A stretch of 64,000 nt of DNA from Arthrobacter_E sp044748305 (GTDB lineage: Bacteria > Actinomycetota > Actinomycetes > Actinomycetales > Micrococcaceae), in assembly GCF_044748305.1 (NCBI RefSeq), contig NZ_JBIVFT010000002.1, positions 248,001 to 312,000 on the forward strand, given 5' to 3'. Positions 1 to 7,372 of this stretch are shown here, in pieces. The first letter of the stretch is position 1; every line of letters begins with the position of its first letter. Under the pieces are notes generated by a model. It saw only the letters and a list, made by a program, of their open reading frames with translations. It did no database searches and was not told the origin of the DNA. A program made the position numbers and the translations under genes.

Positions 1-102
1 AGGAACGGTTTGCCGGCAACGGTCATCCCAGCGATTTCCCACAGCGTGAGAAGCCTACGCAACGGAAGCGCAGTGGGGGACGGTTCAAGCCGCCGACGCC
101 GG
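1..102. other. Left edge, no gene recognised
   Basis: A short stretch before the terminator of the lipase gene. One open frame of 61 codons crosses it on the minus strand, but it has no ribosome-binding site, no family resemblance and an Arg/Ser/Gly composition typical of a random frame in GC-rich DNA. I see nothing else in it. Confidence 0.4.
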
Positions 103-138
103 CCGCCGTCGTACTCAGACCTGACAGACGACGACGGC
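103..138 (-). terminator. Hairpin behind the lipase gene
   Basis: Arms GGCCGCCGTCGT and ACGACGACGGCC (one mismatch) are separated by a 12-nt loop. It lies about 55 bp beyond the lipase stop codon. No clear U-tract follows on the minus strand, as for most hairpins in this window. Confidence 0.5.
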
Positions 139-192
139 CTGCCGCGCCATCGGAGATGACAGCACGACAGGCCGCGAGGAGGGACCGAGAAG

Positions 193-1437
193 TCAGACGC
201 TCCAGCAATTCGAAATCTGGGGAACTCCGGCGAAGCGCGCCTCGAGGAAGGCGAACTCTTCAACGAAGCTCGGAACGGCCCCACCCACGTGGGTCGGAAA
301 TCCGTTGGGGCTGAAGACGATGTTCGCCCCTTGCGTGCACCAACGCTTGGCGAGCCCCTTGCCTGCGGCATAGGGCACGACGTCGTCCAGCGCAGAGTGG
401 GTGACGCGAACCGGCGCATTGGGCTTCAGGGTTCCGATGAGCTGATCGTCGATGATCTTGTTCCACGGAGCCTTCGCCGCGATACCCGTGAATCCTTCTC
501 CGCTGTCCGTCAATGTGGAGAGTTGCCGGAACGCGTTGCTGGGGAGATCGAAGGTGCAATGCCGCGTGACGTCTGCGGCGACCTTGTTCCCGGCAGCATT
601 GAGCGTACCGTCGAGATCCACATGGTACGAGGCCGCGAGGCCGTCCACGGCGAAGAGGAGGAATTCGGCGTAGAGGCTTCCGTCGAGTGCCTTGCCGACG
701 ATCCGCAGATCCGCCGGAACAGCACCCGCGAGAGTACCCTTGATCGGCAGTTCCGGCGCGTAGGAAGCCGCCAGCTCAGCGGCCGAGGCCGCCGCGCCGC
801 CGCCCTGCGAGTAGCCCGCAATGGCCACTGGGCTCTTGCTCAGCCCCAGGCCCGGGAGCTGGCGAGCGGCCCGTGCGATATCCAGTGCGGCGTGCCCCTG
901 AGAGAGGCGATCCATGTAACTGTGGACGCCGGGCGTGCCGAGACCCTCGTAGTCGGTGATCGCCACCGCATAGCCACGAGCGACAAGACCTGCAACGAAG
1001 ATCTCCTCGTATTCGGCACCGAAGCTGAGGAGGCGGGAGGGTGCGCAGCGGTCCGCGAGGCCTTGCGTGCCGGGCGTGTACGAGACGAGAGGCCGGGTGC
1101 CGCGGCCGATCCACGGCGCCTTGGGCGTGATCACGGTCCCCGTGACCGCGATCGGTTTGCCGGTCCGGTCCGTGGAGGTGTACATGATCCGCTGCGAGGT
1201 GATGACGATGCCGCTGGCATTGAGCGGGTCCAGCACGAAGCCCGTAGGCTCGCTGCGAATCACCGCCCCCGTGGATGCCGGGAGCTGGGCCGGTGGCTGA
1301 TAGAACACGGGACGGCTCGCATCGTCCGGATCGCTGGGGACCGCTGCTTGGGCCGGAGCGGGCACGGAGAGCAGCGCCAGTGCTGCGAACAAGGGAATCA
1401 GAAACGTCGCGCCGATGCGACGGGTGGTGCTTGGCAT
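193..1437 (-). CDS. Secreted lipase/esterase, secretory lipase (LIP) family
   Basis: Predicted extracellular alpha/beta-hydrolase of 414 aa that would cleave acyl esters outside the cell. The start chosen is the ATG at 1437, because GGAAGG lies 6 nt before it; an in-frame ATG 45 nt further upstream lacks such a site. Residues 1-31 are a classic signal peptide (Arg-rich start, hydrophobic core, APAQA-A cleavage site). The nucleophile elbow GYSQGG puts the catalytic Ser at 210. SALDD (Asp351/352) and PTHVGG (His383) are the likely remaining triad residues. Length and the conserved SYTPGTQG stretch fit actinobacterial and fungal secretory lipases (PF03583 type). It is a single-gene unit with its own promoter and an inverted-repeat operator upstream. 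The substrate cannot be read from the sequence. Confidence 0.85.
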   Translation of the reverse strand: MPSTTRRIGATFLIPLFAALALLSVPAPAQAAVPSDPDDASRPVFYQPPAQLPASTGAVIRSEPTGFVLDPLNASGIVITSQRIMYTSTDRTGKPIAVTGTVITPKAPWIGRGTRPLVSYTPGTQGLADRCAPSRLLSFGAEYEEIFVAGLVARGYAVAITDYEGLGTPGVHSYMDRLSQGHAALDIARAARQLPGLGLSKSPVAIAGYSQGGGAAASAAELAASYAPELPIKGTLAGAVPADLRIVGKALDGSLYAEFLLFAVDGLAASYHVDLDGTLNAAGNKVAADVTRHCTFDLPSNAFRQLSTLTDSGEGFTGIAAKAPWNKIIDDQLIGTLKPNAPVRVTHSALDDVVPYAAGKGLAKRWCTQGANIVFSPNGFPTHVGGAVPSFVEEFAFLEARFAGVPQISNCWSV

Positions 1438-1504
1438 ACCGGGTTCCTTCCGGTGAAGGCGAGAGGGAGATGTCAGGAGCATGAGTGACCCTCGCTTGAT
1501 GACT

Positions 1505-1536
1505 TGAAGTTACTGGAGGGTAACTTCAGGAGTCAA
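1505..1536 (-). promoter_or_regulatory. Lipase promoter with inverted-repeat operator
   Basis: On the minus strand TTGACT (1536-1531) is followed after 18 nt by TAACTT (1512-1507), a good -35/-10 pair 70-100 bp before the lipase start. Inside it lies a perfect inverted repeat, TGAAGTTAC and GTAACTTCA, separated by 6 nt (1505-1528), covering the -10 box and most of the spacer. This is where a repressor would bind. No regulator gene sits next to the lipase except the downstream marR operon, whose own operator is different. Confidence 0.55.
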
Positions 1537-1628
1537 GGACTTTTTCCGGCCGGCTCGTACGGCGCGTGTGATCGCCAGGAGACTAGTGGAGAGACGATGC
1601 CGGAAAACCCGTCACTCGCCAGGCGGCG

Positions 1629-2024
1629 TCAGCTGATCGTTGAGCGGGCCGATTCCGGAGCCGATGAGTAGTCGACGACGCCGATGACATTGCCGAACGG
1701 GTCGGCCACTTCGACCACCATTCCGGTGCGGATCTTCAACGGGCCATTGATGATCGCCACGCCGGCAAGCGTGAGCTCCGCCGCCGCTTCCTCCGCGTCG
1801 ACGACCTCCAGCCAGAGACGGGGCCCGCGGCCTTCAGTCAGCGCGCCTCCGGGACGTTGCCTGAGCACCAAACCGGGTTCCTCCCGGCCGATCCGGTACC
1901 CGACGACGCCGGCTTCAGGGAAGTAGCACTTCTCGGCAAGCCCCAGCAGCTCTCCGTAGAACCGGCGCGCCTCGCCCACGTCCGCAACATCGAGCACGAT
2001 GTTGTCGATGCCGAGAATCCTCAC
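1629..2024 (-). CDS. VOC superfamily (glyoxalase/bleomycin resistance type) protein
   Basis: 131 aa, one vicinal-oxygen-chelate module. It opens with the beta strand ILGIDNIVLDV followed by ARRFYGELLGL, the usual first half of the fold, and the second half repeats it (LWLEVVDAEEAAAEL, then VVEVADPFGNVIGV with the typical DPFGN turn). Such proteins are metal-dependent dioxygenases, isomerases, thiol transferases or antibiotic-binding proteins; which one applies here is open. The start is a GTG that overlaps the stop of the upstream gene as GTGA, so it is translationally coupled as the last gene of a three-gene operon with a MarR regulator. The context suggests a role in handling whatever ligand the MarR protein senses. 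Confidence 0.75.
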   Translation of the reverse strand: MRILGIDNIVLDVADVGEARRFYGELLGLAEKCYFPEAGVVGYRIGREEPGLVLRQRPGGALTEGRGPRLWLEVVDAEEAAAELTLAGVAIINGPLKIRTGMVVEVADPFGNVIGVVDYSSAPESARSTIS

Positions 2025-2284
2025 GACGCCCTCCCCCGCACATGCTCCGCAAGCGCAGCACGTTGCTGCGCTGGAAGTTCATGCCAGCGGCACCCGGCGA
2101 TTGCGCCGGCGAGCGCGAGCAGACTATGGACGCAATCGAACTCCGCCGCCTGCCGCAGCTCCTCCCAAACCTCGACGGCGCCACGCTCCCGCAGCGTCGC
2201 CAGATCCTCGATCCCGATCCGCTCCAATCCGGCGGCAAGCTTCGGCCCGATGTTGACCACGCCCTGGAGTTCCTCTCGGCTCAT
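2021..2284 (-). CDS. TfoX C-terminal-domain protein (stand-alone)
   Basis: 87 aa. The start is fixed by an ATGA overlap with the end of marR, with AGGTGG 8 nt before it. The protein begins MSREELQGVVNIGPKLAAGL and continues LERIGIEDLATLRERGAVEVWEEL. This helical pattern, with the NIGPKLA helix-hairpin-helix-like turn, is that of the C-terminal domain of TfoX/Sxy proteins. The N-terminal TfoX domain is absent, as in many small stand-alone actinobacterial homologues. Its function is unknown; competence activation is described for full-length TfoX in gamma-proteobacteria and should not be assumed here. It is the middle gene of the marR operon. Confidence 0.75.
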   Translation of the reverse strand: MSREELQGVVNIGPKLAAGLERIGIEDLATLRERGAVEVWEELRQAAEFDCVHSLLALAGAIAGCRWHELPAQQRAALAEHVRGRAS

Positions 2285-2727
2285 GAGTCCGTCCACCTTT
2301 CCAGGCCGAATGCGGAAAGGGCTTCGGTGAAGGCAGCTCCGAGGAACCGGGAGCTTTCGGAGTCAGCGGCGGACCGCAGGCGGACCGGACCCGCGAGCGG
2401 AGCCTTCCTGAGCAATCGCAGGCCGTCTTCCGTCAAGGTCAAGACCCGCACTCGACGGTCCGAGTCCAACGGTGAGCTGACGAGCAATCCGAGGCGCACG
2501 ATGCGGTCGACGACCTGGCCCAGAGTCGCCGGATGCATGGCGAGCCGGTTCCTCAGCTCGACCAGGGTGATCTCACCCTCCGCGATAATCCGCAGAATCG
2601 CGAGTTGTCCGCCCGTGATTCCGAACTCTGAGCGCAGATGTCGATCGAACGCTGCGAGAGCGTCCGACAATCGCATCCAGGCACGAATGGCGGCAACCCC
2701 ATCCGTCGAAACCGCTGTTCCCATCAC
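2281..2727 (-). CDS. MarR family transcriptional regulator
   Basis: About 148 aa. A winged-helix domain occupies residues 25-125: FGITGGQLAILRIIAEGEITLVELRNRLAMHPATLGQVVDRIVRLGLL forms the helix-turn-helix, and the wing carries the family motif SPLDSDRRVRVLTLT. MarR proteins bind as dimers to palindromes and release DNA on binding a small phenolic or similar ligand. The start is placed at GTG 2727 (or ATG 2724) because the -10 box ends 6 nt upstream, implying a leaderless mRNA. An open frame upstream to 2745 would run through the promoter. A perfect palindrome overlaps the promoter, so autorepression is very likely. First gene of an operon with the TfoX_C and VOC genes (4-bp overlaps at both junctions). 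Confidence 0.88.
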   Translation of the reverse strand: MMGTAVSTDGVAAIRAWMRLSDALAAFDRHLRSEFGITGGQLAILRIIAEGEITLVELRNRLAMHPATLGQVVDRIVRLGLLVSSPLDSDRRVRVLTLTEDGLRLLRKAPLAGPVRLRSAADSESSRFLGAAFTEALSAFGLERWTDS

Positions 2728-2731
2728 CTTT

Positions 2732-2762
2732 TTACTATGTGCCACATAGTAATTGTGGTCAA
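2732..2762 (-). promoter_or_regulatory. marR operon promoter and 21-bp palindromic operator
   Basis: The minus strand reads TTGACC (2762-2757), 17 nt, CATAGT (2739-2734), then GTG 6 nt later. A perfect palindrome with 10-nt arms (TTACTATGTG at 2732-2741, CACATAGTAA at 2743-2752, one central base) fills the spacer and the -10 box. The position and symmetry are those of a MarR autorepression site. Confidence 0.75.
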
Positions 2763-2790
2763 GCCTTCAGAAGGCCACAAACCACAACGA

Positions 2791-2827
2791 AAGGACCCTG
2801 CCCCGCATGATGCGGGACAGGGTCCTT
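2791..2827 (-). terminator. Terminator of tRNA-Ala
   Basis: Stem of 17 bp with one mismatch (AAGGACCCTG-CCCCGCA against TGCGGG-A-CAGGGTCCTT) around a 3-nt loop, 11 nt beyond the 3' end of the tRNA. T-rich stretches follow on both sides, so it may work in both directions and shield the marR promoter. Confidence 0.75.
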
Positions 2828-2837
2828 GTCTTTTCGG

Positions 2838-2910
2838 TGGAGGTAAGGGGATTCGAACCCCTGACCTTCTGCATGCCATGCAGACGCGCTACCAACTGCG
2901 CCATACCCCC
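2838..2910 (-). tRNA. tRNA-Ala, anticodon GGC
   Basis: 73 nt without an encoded CCA. The acceptor arms GGGGGTA and TACCTCC pair. The anticodon stem TCTGC/GCAGA closes the loop ATGGCAT, giving GGC, which reads GCC and GCU alanine codons. The T-arm is GGGG-TTCGAAT-CCCC. A TATAGT -10 box lies at 2973-2968, about 58 nt upstream, with TTGCTG 18 nt before it. Confidence 0.95.
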
Positions 2911-3011
2911 GTATTGAGTTGTTTTCCCGCGTTCTGGGTGATCATTCCCGGCCGCGGCAACTCATCCACTATAGACCACTGCGGCTCTGAGCAGCAAATC
3001 CATAGGGTCGC

Positions 3012-3401
3012 TCAGGCGCTGGCCTCCTCCTGCGAAGGATGCTCCGGAAGCTGCAGATCGACCACCGGGCAATCCTGCCAGAGACGCTCCAGAGCGTAGA
3101 AGACACGCTCCTCACCGTGCTGGATGTGAACCACCACATCGGAGAAGTCCAGCAGGATCCAGCGGCCTGCGGCACGGCCTTCCTGGCGGAGGATCTTGCG
3201 GCCGCTGGCGATCAGCTGATCCTCGATCTCGTCGGCGATGGACTTCACCTGCCGCTCAGTGGATGCGGAAGCGATCACGAAGATATCCGAGAAGGGCATC
3301 CTCTCACTGACATCAAGGGCGAGAATCTCCTCGCCCTGTTTGTCGTCTGCGGCCTTGCCGATCAGGCGGGCCGTCTCAATGGCTGAAGCGCTGGCGCTCA
3401 C
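3012..3401 (-). CDS. rsfS: Ribosomal silencing factor RsfS
   Basis: 129 aa, the usual size. RsfS binds ribosomal protein L14 on the 50S subunit and blocks joining with the 30S subunit when nutrients are low. Residues 10-115 carry the family core: ILALDVSERMPFSDIFVIAS, the segment RQVKSIADEIEDQL, then EGRAAGRWILLDFSDVVVHIQ, and RVFYALERLW. The start is GTG with GGAG 5 nt upstream. It lies downstream of nadD and the unknown gene at 3472-4935; the nadD-rsfS neighbourhood is common in bacteria, and co-transcription with nadD is likely. Confidence 0.95.
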   Translation of the reverse strand: MSASASAIETARLIGKAADDKQGEEILALDVSERMPFSDIFVIASASTERQVKSIADEIEDQLIASGRKILRQEGRAAGRWILLDFSDVVVHIQHGEERVFYALERLWQDCPVVDLQLPEHPSQEEASA

Positions 3402-3471
3402 ATGTCTCCTTCATAAGCCTTCGTCAGGCGATGCGGCTCCGGCCGATATGCCGGAGTACTTGAGGTCTTGG

Positions 3472-4935
3472 TCAGTGTCCCCCGCCGACCGTGATCACCA
3501 TGATCACGCCGATCAGCAAGGCCAGGGCGCCGACACCGAGCGCGCCCCAATGCAGCAGACGGAGCCGGTTGGCCGTCTGAATACCGGCCGTGCCCGCGTC
3601 GAGCGGATCCAGACCGTGAGCGTTCCGTGCGGCCACCGGCGTCGTCGCGCGCGACCCGTCCGCCGCTGATGCTGCCACCGGCGACGGAACGGGAACCGCC
3701 GTCGGGGCCTTCTGCGGCCTCGGTGGCGCAGTGGGCTGTGCAGCGACGACGGCGTCAGCCTCGCTGCCCCGTTCCTGCTCAGGAGCTGCCTGGCCGCCCG
3801 GCTCGTCCGTCGCCTCCACGGGGGCTCCGCCGTCCAGCGTGGTCAGCTCTTCGCCATCATCCGCGACAGCGAGTGCCTCAGCCTGGGCGAGCAGCTGTGC
3901 ACGCCGTCCAGGCTTGCGAGACTTGCCGCTCTTGACCGGCCTCTCCCCCTCGGCCGGAGCCTCCACCCGCTGCACGCGTGCGGTTTCGGGAGCCCCGTCC
4001 GCGGAAGCCGCAGGCCGGACATTGACGGCGTACGGAACCTGCGTGGTGGGCGTCCTGACGACGGGGTGCCCGACGCCGGGGATCTGGACCGTCTCCTGGC
4101 GAGCCATGGAGCCGAGATTGTGGGCCTGAGTGGGCACCGAACTGGTGGAAGCGCCATCCTTGGCGCTCTTGGCGTCCTCTGCGTCCCGCGCAAGCTCTTC
4201 CTTGCGCTGCGCCCGCTGGTTCAGGATCGCGGCGCGCTCAGCCATGGCGATCTGCTCGGCCAGGACCTCCTGGTCGACGGCACCGGCGTCTGCCCCGCCG
4301 TTCTCCGCCAGCTTCGCGAAGTACTCCTGGGCCTGCACCGTGAACTGCTGCCGCGCAGCGAGAGCATCCTCAACGCTCATTCCGTCCGGGAGCGGCTCCC
4401 CGGCATCCTTGGAGGTGACCTTCAGTGGTTCGGTGAGGGCTCCTGGGCCGACGGAGACGCCCATGTTCGGGCGTTCGCCCGAAGCCCCGGGCGTGCCGCT
4501 CCCCTGTGCCGGGGGCACCACGGGCCGCTGCGTGGTCTCAGCGGCCAGCTCCTGGAGCCGTCGCTGGCGGCGCGTCGGAGTGCCGCCGCTGAGCTGCTCT
4601 TCCTTGGCAGCGAGGTCCTTGATGGTGCGCAGCGCAGCACGATCCCTCGCACGCAGCTGGGAGCTTCGCTCAGGACGGTCCGGCAGGGCGTCCACCGGCC
4701 CTCCGGCGACCCTGCGAGTGCGCGCGGTGACCGGGCCGGACTGTTCCTCCGGTCGAGGGACATCCTGGATCAGCTGTTCCTGGGCCTCAGACGCTGGCCC
4801 TGACGTGGCGTCCGCCGAGTCGGGAAGTTCCTCCTCCGGGGACACCTGCGCAGCGCCCACAGCATCTGCCGTGGCACGCTCCCGCGCTTCGCGTATCTGG
4901 CGTCGTGTACGGAAAGGTTGTTCTTCCTGACTCAT
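3472..4935 (-). CDS. Unknown Ala/Pro/Glu-rich protein with C-terminal membrane anchor
   Basis: 487 aa, not assigned to a family. Residues 1-30 are charged (RTRRQIREARERATA), the long middle to about residue 450 is low complexity and rich in Ala, Pro, Glu, Gln and Arg, with predicted charged helical stretches such as AERAAILNQRAQRKEELARDA. One hydrophobic segment (about 461-483, HWGALGVGALALLIGVIMVI) ends the protein, so it is probably a tail-anchored protein with its bulk in the cytoplasm. It sits between nadD and rsfS. I believe similar proteins occupy this slot in related Arthrobacter genomes, but that is memory, not a search. A role in cell envelope or division scaffolding would be a guess. 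Confidence 0.7.
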   Translation of the reverse strand: MSQEEQPFRTRRQIREARERATADAVGAAQVSPEEELPDSADATSGPASEAQEQLIQDVPRPEEQSGPVTARTRRVAGGPVDALPDRPERSSQLRARDRAALRTIKDLAAKEEQLSGGTPTRRQRRLQELAAETTQRPVVPPAQGSGTPGASGERPNMGVSVGPGALTEPLKVTSKDAGEPLPDGMSVEDALAARQQFTVQAQEYFAKLAENGGADAGAVDQEVLAEQIAMAERAAILNQRAQRKEELARDAEDAKSAKDGASTSSVPTQAHNLGSMARQETVQIPGVGHPVVRTPTTQVPYAVNVRPAASADGAPETARVQRVEAPAEGERPVKSGKSRKPGRRAQLLAQAEALAVADDGEELTTLDGGAPVEATDEPGGQAAPEQERGSEADAVVAAQPTAPPRPQKAPTAVPVPSPVAASAADGSRATTPVAARNAHGLDPLDAGTAGIQTANRLRLLHWGALGVGALALLIGVIMVITVGGGH

Positions 4936-5006
4936 CAGTTCATCATCCAGTGCCGTTCAGAGTGTCCGGGCATTCCTGCTGCAGGAGTACCCCCAAGGTT
5001 TCAATC

Positions 5007-5630
5007 CTACTGTCCCTGTGAAGGAACGACCGGGGTGTTCGCAAGGTTCCCCGGAAGGGTGGGCGACATACCGTTTTCGTAGAGCCCGTACTTCGCAATG
5101 TACTGCACCACGCCATCCGGCACGAGGTACCAGACCGGATTTCCCGCGGCGACCCGAGCCCGGCAGTCGGTGGAGGAGATCGCCATGGCGGGCACCTCCA
5201 GCACGCTCACGTTCTCGCGGTCCAGGTGAGGCAGCTCGTGCCCCGGGCGCGAGACCCCCACGAAATGTGCCAAATCCCACATCTGCTCCGAGTCTTTCCA
5301 GGACACGATCTGAGCCATGGCATCGGCCCCCGTGATGAAGAACAGATCCGAATCGGGGCGCTGTGCGCGCAGATCCCGCAGGGTGTCGATCGTGTAGGTC
5401 AGACCAGGACGGTCGATGTCCACGCGACTGACTGTGAAGCGCGGGTTCGAAGCCGTGGCGATGACCGTCATGAGATAACGGTGCTCCGCAGGGCTGACGC
5501 GCTTCTTGGCTTTCTGCCATGGCTCACCTGTGGGGACGAAGACCACTTCGTCCAGATGGAACTTGGCGGCCACCTCGCTGGCGGCCACCAAGTGTCCGTG
5601 GTGGATCGGATCGAAGGTGCCGCCCATCAC
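5007..5630 (-). CDS. nadD: Nicotinate-nucleotide adenylyltransferase
   Basis: About 207 aa. It makes deamido-NAD from nicotinate mononucleotide and ATP, the penultimate step of NAD synthesis. The nucleotidyltransferase signature GGTFDPIHHGHLVAA is at the N terminus with the HxGH ATP site, and the second signature ISSTDCRARV lies near residue 175. The start is uncertain: GTG 5630 directly followed by ATG 5627. The frame stays open upstream through RRHRLGV towards the stop of the preceding gene, and a nearby AGGAG has no start at proper distance, so a few residues (perhaps from the CTG codon at 5636) may be missing. Upstream is a small membrane protein, downstream the unknown protein and rsfS. 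Confidence 0.93.
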   Translation of the reverse strand: MMGGTFDPIHHGHLVAASEVAAKFHLDEVVFVPTGEPWQKAKKRVSPAEHRYLMTVIATASNPRFTVSRVDIDRPGLTYTIDTLRDLRAQRPDSDLFFITGADAMAQIVSWKDSEQMWDLAHFVGVSRPGHELPHLDRENVSVLEVPAMAISSTDCRARVAAGNPVWYLVPDGVVQYIAKYGLYENGMSPTLPGNLANTPVVPSQGQ

Positions 5631-5673
5631 TCCCAGTCGGTGACGACGCGGCTCCTGGCCGGGGCCTGGAATG

Positions 5674-5913
5674 TCAGTGACCCTGACCGTGATCGTGCTT
5701 GTTGGTGTGCTGCCGGTGCGGATCAGCGTGCTCTTCCACGGCCTCGTGACGATTGCCCAGGTTCAGGAAGGACAGCGTGACCAGCAGCAGAACGATCAGG
5801 AAACCGAGCATGACGCCGCCGATCACGAACGGCGGGGCGATCAGCGGAGCCAGCTCCTCGTGACCGCCCTCGGCGCTTGCGTTGATGACAGTGGTGGCCA
5901 ACTGAGCCAGCAT
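5674..5913 (-). CDS. Small membrane protein of unknown function
   Basis: 79 aa. One strong transmembrane segment (about 28-52, PFVIGGVMLGFLIVLLLVTLSF) separates a short acidic N-terminal part from a His-rich tail (HADPHRQHTNKHDHGQGH). The stop codon lies about 45 bp before nadD. The His-rich tail could bind metal, but this is only a compositional remark. No family is recognised beyond being a plausible conserved actinobacterial hypothetical protein. Confidence 0.65.
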   Translation of the reverse strand: MLAQLATTVINASAEGGHEELAPLIAPPFVIGGVMLGFLIVLLLVTLSFLNLGNRHEAVEEHADPHRQHTNKHDHGQGH

Positions 5914-6041
5914 GGTGTTCCCTTCAAAGTGTTCCAGCCCGGATCGCTCCGGTGGCGGGCGGCTGGGCCGTCCACCGTGACTTCCTTCAATCCTAGTCTG
6001 TTCCGGCCACAGCCGGATTCAGCGCGCCGCGCACTCGCGTC

Positions 6042-7346
6042 TCAGGGACGCGTCTGCCCCTCGCCCTGAACGATCCACTTCGTGGTGGTCAGCTCGCCGA
6101 GACCCATGGGACCCCGCGCGTGCAGCTTCTGCGTCGAGATGCCGACCTCCGCACCGAGCCCGAACTCACCGCCGTCGGTGAAACGCGTGGAAGCGTTCAC
6201 GATCACCGCGGCCGAATCGATCTCGGCGATGAACTTCTCCGCGTTCCGCAGGTCATTGGTCAGGATCGCCTCGGTATGCCCCGTGCTCCAGGCCCTGATG
6301 TGTTCCAGGGCCTCGTCCATGCTGTCGACCATCGCGACCGCAAGATCCAGGTCCAGGTACTCGGTGGCCCAATCGGTGTCCGTGGCGGCGAGAACGTCCT
6401 CCCCCGGAGGCAGCAGTGCCGCGACCCGGCCGTCGACATGCAGCCGCACCCCGGCCTCGCGGAGCGCGCGGGCGACGGCAGGAAGCACCGTCGAGCGTGA
6501 GTTCACCAGAAGGGTCTCCACGGTGTTGCACACACTCGGACGCTGAGTCTTGGCGTTCAGCAGGATGTTCACGGCCATGTCCTCGGATGCGGACTCATCG
6601 AGGTAGACATGGACGTTGCCCTCACCCGTCTCGATGACCGGCACCGTGGAGTTCCTCACGACCGTCTGGATGAGTTCCCGTCCGCCGCGAGGGATCAGGA
6701 CATCCACCTTGCCGTAGGCCCGCATCAGAACATTGGCGCCCTCACGGCCGAAGGCGTCGACGCTCTGCACGGCATCGGCGGGCAGACCGACGGAATCCAG
6801 AGCATCGCGGAGAATCTCCACGAGCGTCTCGTTCGTCGTCGCAGCGGCTGAGCCCCCGCGCAGGATCACGGCGTTGCCCGCCTTCAATGCGAGGCCTGCG
6901 ATGTCCACGGTCACATTGGGGCGGGCCTCGTAAATGGCGGCCACCACGCCCATGGGTACGCTCACCTGACGCAGGCGCAGCCCGTTCGGCAGTGTCTGAC
7001 CGCGGACCACCGTGCCGACCGGATCGGGCTGGGAGGCCAGATTCTCCAAAGCATCGGCGAGACCCTGGATCCGGGCCGGTGAAAGACTCAGACGGTCCAG
7101 CATCGCCTTCGATGTGCCGGCTTCACGGCCACGGGCCAGATCATCGGCATTCGCCGTCAGAATCCGTGGGGTGTGTTCCACCAGCGCTGCGGCGATCGCT
7201 CGCAGTGCCTCGTCCTTGCGTGCGCGGGTGGCGCGTGCAATACGGCGGGAGGCCAGGCGGGCCCGGTCTGCGATCGCATGGACGGCGTGCTCGACGTCGT
7301 CCGCACGCTCGCTGACGAGCCCTGCGGAGATGGAAGTGTCAGTCAT
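6042..7346 (-). CDS. proA: Gamma-glutamyl phosphate reductase
   Basis: 434 aa. It reduces gamma-glutamyl phosphate with NADPH to glutamate semialdehyde, the second step of proline synthesis. It has the aldehyde dehydrogenase fold: the N-terminal region holds PMGVVAAIYEARPNVT (131-146) and LKAGNAVILRGGS (154-166). The catalytic Cys is Cys273 in RPSVCNTVETLL. The C-terminal RFTDGGEFGLGAEVGIST stretch is typical. It follows proB after about 26 bp and completes the conserved obg-proB-proA order of actinobacteria. Confidence 0.96.
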   Translation of the reverse strand: MTDTSISAGLVSERADDVEHAVHAIADRARLASRRIARATRARKDEALRAIAAALVEHTPRILTANADDLARGREAGTSKAMLDRLSLSPARIQGLADALENLASQPDPVGTVVRGQTLPNGLRLRQVSVPMGVVAAIYEARPNVTVDIAGLALKAGNAVILRGGSAAATTNETLVEILRDALDSVGLPADAVQSVDAFGREGANVLMRAYGKVDVLIPRGGRELIQTVVRNSTVPVIETGEGNVHVYLDESASEDMAVNILLNAKTQRPSVCNTVETLLVNSRSTVLPAVARALREAGVRLHVDGRVAALLPPGEDVLAATDTDWATEYLDLDLAVAMVDSMDEALEHIRAWSTGHTEAILTNDLRNAEKFIAEIDSAAVIVNASTRFTDGGEFGLGAEVGISTQKLHARGPMGLGELTTTKWIVQGEGQTRP

Positions 7347-7372
7347 GACACAAGTTTAGGTCAGGCGACCGT

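Noticed and set aside
2638..3099. Plus-strand frame with the peptide GGGKGIRTPDLLHAMQ
   Set aside because: This peptide is the well-known translation of a tRNA gene on the opposite strand, here tRNA-Ala.
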